From assembly GCA_934621605.1 (NCBI GenBank), contig CAKTUZ010000001.1, forward strand, positions 124,001 through 188,000: a DNA stretch of 64,000 nt, in the 5' to 3' direction. Both the position numbers and the translations under genes were made by a program. Shown piece after piece: positions 25,332 through 34,661 of this stretch. The notes beneath the pieces are model-generated. The model had not been told where the DNA came from and made no database searches. It was given only the letters and a program-made list of their open reading frames with translations. The first letter of the stretch is position 1, and each line of letters starts with the position of its first letter. Source of the stretch: an uncultured bacterium. GTDB taxonomy: Bacteria > Vulcanimicrobiota > Xenobia > Xenobiales > Xenobiaceae.

Positions 25332-25562
25332 GTGGATGAAGAAATTGATGGCCGCTTAATAGAAGTACCTTATGAACGTTTAAGTATCGAGGCTTTGCAG
25401 GGCGTTTTAGAAGAATATGCTACTCGTGGAGGTTATGAGTGTTCTATACCTTTGCAGAAGAGAGTAGATATTCTTAAAAAAAAGTTAGCTAATAAACAAT
25501 TGGCTATAATGTTTGATCCTATAGAAGAAGAAATTAATATAATAAAAAAAGAGCATATGTAA
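25332..25562 (+). CDS. UPF0270 (YheU-like) small protein
   Basis: A 76-residue protein with GTG start; GGAGG (25315-25319) lies 12 bases upstream. The line VPYERLSIEALQGVLEEYA, then GYECSIPLQKRVDILKKKL and a final IEEEINII match the YheU pattern (IPWQxLSPETL, E/Q-KV-x-V-x-x-QL, ELHETVNI). The family is uncharacterised and is best known from gammaproteobacteria. It begins 7 bases after dnaX and ends 2 bases before the phosphoesterase gene, so it is part of that operon. Confidence 0.72.
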   Translation: MDEEIDGRLIEVPYERLSIEALQGVLEEYATRGGYECSIPLQKRVDILKKKLANKQLAIMFDPIEEEINIIKKEHM

Positions 25563-25564
25563 TT

Positions 25565-26020
25565 ATGACAAATGTTGCTTTAATTTCCGATATTCATGGT
25601 CGGCTTGATCCTTCAGTTTTGAATTATTTGGAAGATTGCGATTATATTGTTTGCGCCGGAGATACCGAGGATCCGCTTATTCTGGAAGAATTGGCTACTA
25701 TCGCTCCTGTAACGGCTGTGCGCGGCAATTGTGATTGGCGCCCTTGGGCTGACAATTTGCCTAAAGATGCAATACTCCACGTAGAAGACGTAAATATCTA
25801 TGTTATTCATAATTTGGATAATTTGTCTTTTACTCCCGATCCTCATAGAATTGATATTGTCGTCTATGGCCATACCCATCGTTATAAGCAGTACTATGAA
25901 AATGATGTCCTTTACATCAATCCTGGCAGCGTTTCTGAGCCTCGCGGCGGTCAATATCCTCACATGTATATTTTGGAAATTGAGGGGAAAAAGATCTATA
26001 CGAAAAATGTTGACCTCTAA
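25565..26020 (+). CDS. YfcE/MJ0936-family metallophosphoesterase
   Basis: Calcineurin-like phosphoesterase with a di-metal centre. The ligands are in SDIHG (D9, H11), AGDTED, RGNCDW and GHTHR, in the family order. A final NPGSVSEPR is typical of YfcE. The usual VHG before the last motif reads IHN here, still leaving the metal His. Its 151 residues are slightly short of the usual 160-180. Phosphodiesterase activity is likely; the natural substrate is unknown. Confidence 0.87.
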   Translation: MTNVALISDIHGRLDPSVLNYLEDCDYIVCAGDTEDPLILEELATIAPVTAVRGNCDWRPWADNLPKDAILHVEDVNIYVIHNLDNLSFTPDPHRIDIVVYGHTHRYKQYYENDVLYINPGSVSEPRGGQYPHMYILEIEGKKIYTKNVDL

Positions 26021-26046
26021 ATTTCAGCAGCTGTATTAAACGCTTT

Positions 26047-26076
26047 TTGCCAGGCAAAAGTTTTATTATATATAGT
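26047..26076 (+). promoter_or_regulatory. Promoter candidate for ybaB-recR
   Basis: TTGCCA (26047-26052), 18 bases, TATAGT (26071-26076); an alternative -10, TATATA, starts two bases earlier. It leaves a ~110-base leader before ybaB. I looked for the conserved SRP RNA core in that leader and did not find it. Confidence 0.5.
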
Positions 26077-26188
26077 GGGAGTAAGGTAGCCTTTGATCGG
26101 TTACGGCAGGCTTGCGAGCTTAGAAAGCGAACTCGGGGAGTGGTTTTAAGCCTTTATTGAAGTTAGTTTTAGAAGGAGAAAGTGAAAA

Positions 26189-26497
26189 ATGCAGAGACAA
26201 CTTATGAAGCAGATGCAGAAAATGCAAAACGATTTGGCCTCCGCTCAAAAAGAGTTGGAAAATGCTACTGTAGAGGGCGTAGCCGGCGGCGGAGCTGTCA
26301 AAGTCGTAGTTACTGGATCTCAGAATGTAAAATCTATCAGTATTTCTAAGGATGCCGTCGATCCCGATGACATGGGAGTTTTAGAAGATTTGGTTTTGGT
26401 TGCCATTAACGACGGTTTGGAAAAATCACGTGAACTTTCTTCCAATCGTATGGGCCGTGTGGCTGCTGGCTTAAATTTGCCTCCGGGGTTATTCTAG
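26189..26497 (+). CDS. ybaB: YbaB/EbfC nucleoid-associated protein
   Basis: A small DNA-binding dimer conserved next to recR. 102 residues: a long N-terminal helix rich in Met, Gln and Lys (QLMKQMQKMQNDLASAQ), then strands with the glycine-rich turn VEGVAGGGAVKVVV, then ISKDAVDPDDMGVLEDLV, and the final helix. Both position (10 bases before recR) and sequence support the call. AGAAGGAGAAAG precedes the ATG. Confidence 0.93.
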   Translation: MQRQLMKQMQKMQNDLASAQKELENATVEGVAGGGAVKVVVTGSQNVKSISISKDAVDPDDMGVLEDLVLVAINDGLEKSRELSSNRMGRVAAGLNLPPGLF

Positions 26498-26506
26498 ATT
26501 AGAAAA

Positions 26507-27106
26507 ATGTCCAAATATCCTCAGTCTTTGGAGCGCCTTTTAGAACAGCTGCAGCAGTTACCTACAGTAGGGCCGAAGACGGCGTCGCGTCTGGCTTTTT
26601 ATCTGTTGGGCGCTTCTAAGGAGCGTGTAGAAGCTTTAGCTAAAGCCATGGTGGAAGTTAAGGTGCGTTTGAGAGCTTGTAGCAAGTGTGGCAATATCGC
26701 TGAGGGCGATTTATGCGAGATTTGTCAAGATGGGCGGCGCGACGAAACTACTATTTGTGTGGTAGCCAATACTCGTGACCTTATGGCCATGGAAAATTCT
26801 GGTGAGTATGCCGGACTTTATCATGTGTTGGGAGGCTTAATTTCGCCGCTTGATGGCATAGGCCCTGAACAATTAAATATAGCTTCCTTGCAAGAGCGTT
26901 TAGCTAAAGAACCTGTTAAAGAAATTATTTTGGCTACTAATCCTACTGTATCGGGAGAAGCCACTGCCCTGTATCTTAAGAATATTTTGAGGGCTGACCA
27001 AGTCAAGATCACTAGGTTGGCTTCGGGGCTTCCCATGGGAGCAGATTTGGAATATGCCGATCCCCTCACTTTATCAAGAGCTTTGGGAAATAGGCAGCTT
27101 GCCTAA
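26507..27106 (+). CDS. recR: Recombination protein RecR
   Basis: RecR works with RecO and RecF in loading RecA at single-stranded gaps. HhH region near LPTVGPKTASRLAF (18-31). The C4 zinc finger is CSKCGNIAEGDLCEIC (58-73). The Toprim domain starts after ICVVAN, with EATALYLKNIL near 160 and ASGLPMGADLEYADPLTLSRAL at the C-terminus. The length of 199 is normal. Confidence 0.96.
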   Translation: MSKYPQSLERLLEQLQQLPTVGPKTASRLAFYLLGASKERVEALAKAMVEVKVRLRACSKCGNIAEGDLCEICQDGRRDETTICVVANTRDLMAMENSGEYAGLYHVLGGLISPLDGIGPEQLNIASLQERLAKEPVKEIILATNPTVSGEATALYLKNILRADQVKITRLASGLPMGADLEYADPLTLSRALGNRQLA

Positions 27107-27156
27107 AAAAAATCCCCTCTTCGTTATTTTGACAGCGAAGGAGGGGATTTTTTTTT
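27106..27156. terminator. Bidirectional terminator after recR
   Basis: AAAAAAATCCCCTCTTCG pairs with CGAAGGAGGGGATTTTTTT. Strong in both directions and between convergent genes. Confidence 0.92.
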
Positions 27157-27175
27157 GCTCTAATTCCGGTAAGGA

Positions 27176-27952
27176 TTAGAATTCAGCGGTGGCGCCAATT
27201 TGAATGCCGTCATATTTAAGCTTCAAATTGCTGGCGCTATGCTGTTCGAAGTGATAGCCAATCTTAGCTTGGATAGGACTGTCCTTGAAGTTTGTTCTCA
27301 GACCTAAGTCCCATTCCCAAACATTAAGCTTACCGTCGGGGTTGCCGTCCAAACCTACATTTTTAGTGATCATGCAAGGATAGTACACGGCTTGGCCATA
27401 GAGACCTACGGGATCCCAATTAAATTCAGCGCCTAAACCAAAACCGAAACCGGAAGAGTTTTCTATGTTTGCTTTCCCGGTAAGGCCGGAGCCGTCAGGC
27501 CATTTTGAAGTTAAACTGGTATTCTTGTAGCCTACATAGCCATACAAGGGGGACATAGCTGGAGCTTTGTCCATGGTGCGATCACTCTCAGCCAGAGAAG
27601 CGAAATTAAAAGGAATTTTGGCATAGACTTTAAGGTCATTAAACTCAGGACCGGAGCAATTCATTGTAATGGGATCGCCAAACTCGTTGACGCCGACTAC
27701 ATCTAAGTTGCTTCCGCCTCCTCTGGTGAAGTTTCCACCAAACATAATGCCCTGAAAGATTCTGCCCTCGCCACTAAAAGTAATGGCAGTTAAATTAGAA
27801 TGGACTACACCCGAAGGTTTAGACGTAGAAATACGCAGGGGGCTGTAAGTGAGCTCAAAGCGCATATCGTGGTCTGGACCGGTTTGGGCTGCCGCAGGAA
27901 GCGCTGAGAAAAGCGCAGCACCTAGGGCCAAAGCGGGTATGAGTTTTTTCAC
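27176..27952 (-). CDS. Predicted outer-membrane beta-barrel protein
   Basis: After a Sec signal peptide (VKKLIPALALGAALFSALPA, cleavage after AAA-Q around residue 23) the protein is built of alternating hydrophobic/polar strands with aromatic ends, and it closes with GIQIGATAEF. A terminal Phe is the BAM-complex recognition signal, so I infer an outer membrane barrel and a diderm cell. I use GTG 27952 because AAGGAG lies 9 bases upstream; the longer frame to 28009 adds a basic tail before the signal peptide. The specific family is not recognised. Its 258 residues suggest 8-12 strands. Confidence 0.72.
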   Translation of the reverse strand: MKKLIPALALGAALFSALPAAAQTGPDHDMRFELTYSPLRISTSKPSGVVHSNLTAITFSGEGRIFQGIMFGGNFTRGGGSNLDVVGVNEFGDPITMNCSGPEFNDLKVYAKIPFNFASLAESDRTMDKAPAMSPLYGYVGYKNTSLTSKWPDGSGLTGKANIENSSGFGFGLGAEFNWDPVGLYGQAVYYPCMITKNVGLDGNPDGKLNVWEWDLGLRTNFKDSPIQAKIGYHFEQHSASNLKLKYDGIQIGATAEF

Positions 27953-28095
27953 AGAGCCAGACTCCTTCACGAGATAATAAAAAAAACTGCGAAGAGCTCT
28001 ACGCTTCAACGAGGCCCTTCTATTTCCTTTGCAGGCAGAAGTTCTCCCCTTAGAGTTAAGGCCCTCCGCAATTTTGTTGATCTGGGTAAAAATAA

Positions 28096-29004
28096 TTAGT
28101 GATCGTTCACTTTAGTGGCCGGAGCTGTTTTCTTTTCGCGAGCTAATTTCATTTTATAATCGACATAAGTACTTTCCGGACGTACTTTTTTGGCTGTCTC
28201 GTAAATAGCTAAAGCTTCTTCGAAGCGTCCTTCTTTCAAGTAGATGTCACCGCAGAGAGTTAAAGCGTCGAATCCCTGGGTAAAACCTTGAGGATCGAGC
28301 TCGGCGCTGCGTTTTAAATAAGGAATGGCTTCTTCATATTTACCCATATCGTAAAGTGCCGATCCCATAAAATATTGACCGTCGGGATAAGCTGGAAGCT
28401 CTTCTACGATGCGCTGGTAAATATCTTTAGCCTCAGACGGTTTCTTCTCATCTACCAAAAGAATGTTGCCCAAACGATCCATAGCCATAATATCATGGGG
28501 ATTTAAACGCAAGGCTCTGACGAAGAAACCTTTTGCTCTGGGCATCATGCGTTTCTGGAAATAAACCAAACCCATACCAGAATAAGCCATAGAATTTTCC
28601 GGATCATTTTCTACGGCTGACTTAAATTCGGTAAGGGCTTCGTCCAAAACATTGGGAACAAGCTTGCCTCTCAAAAAGTAGGCCATGCCGAGTTTGCTTA
28701 AAGATTCGCCGTTTTCGCCGGTTGCAGCCGTTTCGGTTTCAATTTGGCTGACGATACCGTCTACATCTTTTTTACGGTAATAGGCATCTAAAATATAAGC
28801 TAAAGCCAAAGTATTTTTAGGATCTTTAGCTAAGATTTCTTCGAATTGCTTAATAGAATCGTCCCATTGTCCGGCGTAAAAAGTTTGCAGAGCTTGGGTC
28901 ATTTCTTCCTGTCCGGCGTTTTCGTCGGCGTAGGCTGCAGTTTGGAGACTCCAAGCTAAACCGCAGGCTACTATTAAAGTGAAAATAACTTTATGAAGGT
29001 TCAC
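28096..29004 (-). CDS. Exported TPR-repeat protein
   Basis: A Sec signal peptide (residues 1-26, cleavage after AYA) is followed by about seven TPR units, for example MTQALQTFYAGQWDDSI, AYSGMGLVYFQKRMMPRA and GQYFMGSALYDMGKYEEAI. The final ~15 residues are Lys-rich and polar. It is likely periplasmic, a scaffold for envelope complexes. It is ~90 bases upstream of the barrel gene and on the same strand, which suggests related envelope roles; this is inference. Confidence 0.82.
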   Translation of the reverse strand: MNLHKVIFTLIVACGLAWSLQTAAYADENAGQEEMTQALQTFYAGQWDDSIKQFEEILAKDPKNTLALAYILDAYYRKKDVDGIVSQIETETAATGENGESLSKLGMAYFLRGKLVPNVLDEALTEFKSAVENDPENSMAYSGMGLVYFQKRMMPRAKGFFVRALRLNPHDIMAMDRLGNILLVDEKKPSEAKDIYQRIVEELPAYPDGQYFMGSALYDMGKYEEAIPYLKRSAELDPQGFTQGFDALTLCGDIYLKEGRFEEALAIYETAKKVRPESTYVDYKMKLAREKKTAPATKVNDH

Positions 29005-29228
29005 GTTTAACTCCCTTATGTTCGTATATATCTATGAGCTTAAATAGTTTTGGGCGTGTTGCTTTTGGGGGCTTTAAATTGCCTAGTTTGAAAGTTTGTC
29101 CTTCCTTGTAGTGAAAAAGTGGCATTTATTCGTTGTATGCGGAGAGTGCTTTTTCCTAAGGGTGACTACTATTTTAATACCTTGAGTTTTAGGCAATTTC
29201 TCGAAATGTTTAAATTTATAATATTTAT

Positions 29229-29864
29229 TTATTCATTTCCGCAGAGTCGTCGATACTCTTTTATTACACTGTAAACGTAATTTTGCGTCTCTTTATAGGG
29301 CGGTACTCCGTTATATTGAGAAACTGCCCCTGGACCGGCGTTGTAGGCTGCCAAAGTTAGAGACATCGCTTCGGGAAGGTACGACAAGTTTAGGGTATTG
29401 CGGCAACCGTAGCGCAGTAAATGACTTTTGAGAAGATAACAGGCTCCGCGTATATTGAGATTTATATTGTAAGGATCGTTAGTTTTTACTGATCTGGCCG
29501 TATCGGGCATAAGTTGTCCTAAACCTATAGCTCCGGCCGGAGAAACAGCTTGAGGGTTAAAACCTGACTCACAGGCAATAACGGCCATAACAAAACGCGG
29601 ATCGAGAGAATACTCATATGCATAGTGTAGAATGGCTAAAACGATAGTTTTAGTATCTCGATCATTGAGCCCGGAATTGTAATAGCGCACAGCTTGGTAG
29701 TAAGAGTTTAGGTAAGCTTGTGATTTATAAGGCTCTTGTAAAAGCTGATCTTGAGCTATAACTTTAAGCGGACAGTTTAAACCTAAAAATAACCAGACAG
29801 CGCTTAAGTAGCAGAGTGCTTTTTTTAAACTAGCGCAGAACACAAATAGCAAATTCTTTCTCAT
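29229..29864 (-). CDS. Lytic transglycosylase (SLT-type)
   Basis: Cleaves peptidoglycan glycan strands, forming 1,6-anhydromuramic ends. A hydrophobic signal segment (about 12-37) is followed by the SLT domain. The catalytic Glu is E99 in AVIACESGFNPQAVS, then GAIGLGQLMPDTA (motif II) and LAAYNAGPGAV (motif III), then an aromatic NYVYSVIKEY end. The 211 residues are close to minimal for the family. It lies 224 bases from the exported TPR gene and is transcribed in the same direction. Confidence 0.93.
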   Translation of the reverse strand: MRKNLLFVFCASLKKALCYLSAVWLFLGLNCPLKVIAQDQLLQEPYKSQAYLNSYYQAVRYYNSGLNDRDTKTIVLAILHYAYEYSLDPRFVMAVIACESGFNPQAVSPAGAIGLGQLMPDTARSVKTNDPYNINLNIRGACYLLKSHLLRYGCRNTLNLSYLPEAMSLTLAAYNAGPGAVSQYNGVPPYKETQNYVYSVIKEYRRLCGNE

Positions 29865-29979
29865 AAAAAATTGGCTGTCAGACCTCGGCTTTTAGAGTTT
29901 GGGTGAGTATTAGCGCCAAAAAAAATATCCAAGGTTCTTTTGTTTAACCTTGGATATTGATTATTTGCGATTAGGTTGA

Positions 29980-30840
29980 TTAGCCCTTTACAGCGCCTTT
30001 AGTTAAACCCTCAACCAGGAAGCCTTGCAAGACGAAGAAGAGCACCATAATGGGAATAGCGCCTAAAATGGAACCGGCTGTGAAGAGCGACCAGTTAGTG
30101 GAAAAGTTACCAGAAATAAAGCTTTGCATACCTACAGCTAGAGTATATTTGCTTTCATCAAAAATGACGACGGAGGGGAAAATAAAGTCGCTATAGGGGC
30201 TGATAAAGTTGAAGATGGCAACTACGGCTAAAATGGGCCCCATCAAAGGAAGAATGATACGTGTAAAAGTTTTGACAGTACCGGCACCGTCGATAAGGGC
30301 CGATTCTTCCAATTCTTTAGGGAGTGAGTCTACGTAACCTTTGATCATCCAAGTATTGAAAGGAATACCAGCACCTATATAGACCAGCGCCAAACCGAGC
30401 AATGAGTCTAAGCCGATTAAGCCGCCGGTAAGATCACCTAAGTGTTGCAACATGCTGAATATAGCTACCATAGCCATAGCTGCAGGGAACATTTGCAACA
30501 AGATCATGGCCATTAGACCGTTCTTGCGTCCGAAGAATTTGAAACGTGAGAAAGCGTAGCCAGCTAAAGCAGTAACTATAATGGCTATGATACTGGAAAG
30601 AGCTGAAACAACTACAGTGTTCCAAACCCAGCGCAGGAAGGGAGTTTCAGTAAGCAAACGCTTGTAATTTACAAGAGAGAGCTCGCTAAATTTGGGGATT
30701 AGGCTGGTAGAAATTAGTGTCGAACTCTCTTTCAAGGAAGAGAAGAAGACCAAAACGACCGGCATAATCGTCATGCCTACACAAATAATAAGCAATAAAT
30801 GGAGCAATATCTTTTGGACGGTGGTCATTTTTCTAGACAT
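29980..30840 (-). CDS. Sugar ABC transporter permease, MalG-type
   Basis: An inner-membrane permease of the carbohydrate-uptake-1 (MalFG) class. Six hydrophobic helices can be read, the first at residues 10-32. The EAA loop, which docks the ATPase, is ELEESALIDGAGTVKTF plus the following IILPLMGPIL. It starts 12 bases after the MalF-type gene, in the order binding protein, MalF, MalG. Confidence 0.93.
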   Translation of the reverse strand: MSRKMTTVQKILLHLLLIICVGMTIMPVVLVFFSSLKESSTLISTSLIPKFSELSLVNYKRLLTETPFLRWVWNTVVVSALSSIIAIIVTALAGYAFSRFKFFGRKNGLMAMILLQMFPAAMAMVAIFSMLQHLGDLTGGLIGLDSLLGLALVYIGAGIPFNTWMIKGYVDSLPKELEESALIDGAGTVKTFTRIILPLMGPILAVVAIFNFISPYSDFIFPSVVIFDESKYTLAVGMQSFISGNFSTNWSLFTAGSILGAIPIMVLFFVLQGFLVEGLTKGAVKG

Positions 30841-30852
30841 AGCGATTCCTCT

Positions 30853-31806
30853 TTACTTAATATCGTCGAAAGCGCCGGTCATCTTAAAGTTGATGCCGGA
30901 GAGAGTGGCCACCAAGATAAAGATGAAGATAGCGTAGGCGCAGGCCAGACCGTATTGGAACGAGTTGAAAGCCAACTTGTAAGAATAGGTAATTAAGATG
31001 TCCGTAGCTCCGGCGTCGCTGCCGGGAACGGGAGGGCCGCCGGCCGTTAAAAGGTAGATGGCGGTAAATTGGTTAAAGTTAAAAGCAAAGCTGGAAATGA
31101 GTACTGGCAGCAGAGAAGAGCGGAGTAGGGGAAGGGTAATAGATTTGAATTGCAGCCAAGGGCTGGCTCCGTCCACGTCGGCAGCTTCGTAAACATCAGT
31201 CGGTACCGATTGTAAAGCACCTAGGCATACGGTCAGCTGGAAGGGGAAAGCCAGCCAAATATTGACCATAAGTACCGAAATGTGGGCCCAACCTACTCTG
31301 TCTAACCAAGCAATAGGTAATTGCAAATCGCAGCCCATCAAGCCGAGAATATATTGAATAACGTGATCCAAACCCAAGTTTTTAAGGATAATATTGAAGG
31401 CGCCAAACTCAGTATTGAGCAGACCTTGCCACATCAATACAGAGATGAAAGCCGGAATGGCCCAGGGCACAATAAAAAGTGTTCTGTAGAAAGAACTTCC
31501 CTTTAAGTCTGGCTTGTTAAGTAAAACGGCTAAGAAAATGCCAATAGCCTGACTGAAAATTACCGAGCCGCCAGCCCAGACCAAAGTCCATAAAAACACA
31601 CGCACGAAGGTGGCTGTTTCCGGGCCGCTGATAATTTTCATAAAGTTGCGCAGACCGATAAACTCGAACTCATTGTAGTGATAAAGCGAGTAGTTGGTAA
31701 AGGCCAAGTATACGGAGTAGAGATTGGGCAGCAGACTCAACACTCCCAGCAAGATCAAAGCTGGAGTGAGGTAAGCATATGGAATTAGTCCATCATTCTT
31801 CTTCAT
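30853..31806 (-). CDS. Sugar ABC transporter permease, MalF-type
   Basis: Partner permease. About six to eight membrane helices, the first at residues 10-32. EAA loop DVYEAADVDGASPWLQF with FKSITLPLLR following. At 317 residues it lacks the large periplasmic P2 domain of enterobacterial MalF, as in most Gram-positive-type sugar permeases. The substrate cannot be determined. Confidence 0.93.
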   Translation of the reverse strand: MKKNDGLIPYAYLTPALILLGVLSLLPNLYSVYLAFTNYSLYHYNEFEFIGLRNFMKIISGPETATFVRVFLWTLVWAGGSVIFSQAIGIFLAVLLNKPDLKGSSFYRTLFIVPWAIPAFISVLMWQGLLNTEFGAFNIILKNLGLDHVIQYILGLMGCDLQLPIAWLDRVGWAHISVLMVNIWLAFPFQLTVCLGALQSVPTDVYEAADVDGASPWLQFKSITLPLLRSSLLPVLISSFAFNFNQFTAIYLLTAGGPPVPGSDAGATDILITYSYKLAFNSFQYGLACAYAIFIFILVATLSGINFKMTGAFDDIK

Positions 31807-31835
31807 TTGTATTCCCCTACAGCATTATTGAATGC

Positions 31836-33059
31836 TTATTCGAGCATAAGGTTGATCTTTTGTACTATGCGGTCGTTGGCCGTTTTTAGTTCAGTAGGAA
31901 TGTCTACTTGGCCTTTGCTAATGAGCTCGATACTCTGTCTCATGGGCTCCCAGACTTGCATAGCTGCAGGGTGGGTAGGCATTGGCATACTGTTGGCACA
32001 GATCTTGGCAAAAGCCACAATATCTTTATTGTTTTGGCAAAGCTCGAGAGCTTTCACTTTGGCCGGAGGACGGCCAGAGGTTTGGCTCATCTCGGCCATA
32101 TTCTCGGGAGAGCTTAAGAAAGCCATAAGTTTAGCGGCGTCTTGTTGCCGTTTTGAGTATTTGTTAAGCATAAATCCCTGAACGCCGAGGAAAGGCTTGA
32201 TCATATTGCCGGAATCGGTGGTGGGGAAGGGATCGATAGAGTAGTTGATTCCAGCATTTTTTACTTGCTCTAGGAACCAAGGGCCATTGAGAATTACGGC
32301 CGCTTTATTCTCCAGGAAAAGGGTTCTGGAAATATTTTCCGTGCTGCCCTGTTTAATAAGATTGTACTTTTGGCCGAGATCGCGCAGAAATTCTGCACCT
32401 TTGGCAGCTCCTGGAGTATTCATACCCACGTCGGTCGGCACATAATCACCATTGGCATCTTTACCTATAAGGTAAGCTCCGTCAGCTATAAGGAAAGGCA
32501 AGGAGAAGTAAGGTTCTTTTATTTCAAAGTAGAAGCCGTTAATTTTGTCTTGTGAATCCTTCTGAACCTTTTGGGCCTTTTCTACCAAGTCGGTGAGAGT
32601 TGTGGGGCGTTCGGCCATTAAATCTGGGTTACGGAACATGGCCAGGCACTCCATGCACAGAGGAGCCATATAGGTTTTTTTGTCAAATTGAACGGAATCC
32701 AGAGAGACGGGTACATAATCATCTTTATTAATAACGTCTTCTGGAATAGGTGAAAGCAAACCGGCGATGGTTAGCATCCCAATCCAGTCTTGAGCACCTA
32801 CTAAAATGTCTGGTCCTAAGCCTGCCGGAGCTGCTACCAAAAATTTGTTCTTGAGATCACGATAAGGTACTTTTAAAAGCTCAACCTTCAGGCCGGTCTC
32901 TTTTTCAAAGGCCTGGCACTGACGTTTGAGGGTTGGAAACTCGGCGTCCATACCTGACCAGATTAAGAGAGGCTTGGGGCCTGTTTCTTTTTGCATACAG
33001 CCAGCGAATAGCAAGCTGGCTAAAAGAACAAAAATTGAAAAGAAGCACAAACGACGCAT
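31836..33059 (-). CDS. Extracellular sugar-binding lipoprotein of the ABC importer
   Basis: A MalE-class binding protein. With the ATG at 33059, the start is MRRLCFFSIFVLLASLLFAGC, an ideal lipoprotein signal with the lipobox LFAG-C at residue 21. A substrate-binding domain follows (LLIWSGMDAEFPTL, later IVGAQDW and KAAVILNGPWFLEQVK, typical of the family). The frame is open back to a TTG at 33119, but that adds only an unmatched prefix. No ATP-binding subunit lies in the cluster, so an MsmX/MalK-type ATPase is probably shared from elsewhere. Confidence 0.9.
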   Translation of the reverse strand: MRRLCFFSIFVLLASLLFAGCMQKETGPKPLLIWSGMDAEFPTLKRQCQAFEKETGLKVELLKVPYRDLKNKFLVAAPAGLGPDILVGAQDWIGMLTIAGLLSPIPEDVINKDDYVPVSLDSVQFDKKTYMAPLCMECLAMFRNPDLMAERPTTLTDLVEKAQKVQKDSQDKINGFYFEIKEPYFSLPFLIADGAYLIGKDANGDYVPTDVGMNTPGAAKGAEFLRDLGQKYNLIKQGSTENISRTLFLENKAAVILNGPWFLEQVKNAGINYSIDPFPTTDSGNMIKPFLGVQGFMLNKYSKRQQDAAKLMAFLSSPENMAEMSQTSGRPPAKVKALELCQNNKDIVAFAKICANSMPMPTHPAAMQVWEPMRQSIELISKGQVDIPTELKTANDRIVQKINLMLE

Positions 33060-33119
33060 AGGCGCAGACTTCGTTTTGTGAGTTAGAGTTCCCCCTTCTA
33101 ATGCTTTTTTAGGCAGCAA

Positions 33120-33465
33120 ACTTAGACTTTATGCAGTGTCAGTGCCAATATTAAGGCAGGCGGATTATCAAGGGATAATTTGCTTTTATAATAACGACCA
33201 TAAAACGACTATCTGCAAGAAAAAGAGTCCATATAGTGCAGATTGTTTACTGTTTATGGCCTGTCGCCCATAAAAAAAATAATTGTGAATAAAATTCTAA
33301 CATTTATCAGAAGGAATGCAGACTCTGAACTAGCGAAAAGCCACCGGCGTTGAAAGTTTTTTTTGGAAAACGGGGCCTGCGGTTGAACTGAAAACCGTCA
33401 GGCTTTTGGCAAGTTTCTTAACCGACGCCTGCTGAAAGTTCGGGCGTCTACTTTTGGAGGAAAAA
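33120..33465. other. Divergent control region, binding lipoprotein / gapA
   Basis: This 346-base stretch has no ORF of weight. It carries promoters for both directions (AT-rich TTTATG... blocks near 33250-33290). On the gapA side, two leader hairpins are present: CCTGCGGTT..AACCGTCAGG (33376-33402) and GACGCC..GGCGTC (33424-33448), the latter just before the GGAGG of gapA. Either could modulate gapA expression; that is inference. Confidence 0.45.
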
Positions 33466-34494
<1,029 letters not shown>

Positions 34495-34512
34495 TTCTAT
34501 TAGATTGACCCG

Positions 34513-34543
34513 GCCCGGAGCTTTATTCCGGGCTTTTCTTTTG
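34513..34543 (+). terminator. Terminator after gapA
   Basis: GCCCGGA pairs with TCCGGGC around GCTTTAT, followed by TTTTCTTTT. Confidence 0.65.
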
Positions 34544-34661
34544 TTCTTAGCTTATTTTGGAGCGTTGGGCGGAGTTCTTTTCGGTTTTGGCGCTCTTCGT
34601 CCGCAGCCCCGGGATATTTACAGGGGCTTCAACAGAATAAATATAAAGAGGACGTTAGCAA

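Noticed and set aside
26077..26188. SRP RNA upstream of ybaB
   Set aside because: Small SRP RNA genes occur near dnaX/ybaB in some genomes, but the conserved GGAAGCAGCC-type core is absent.
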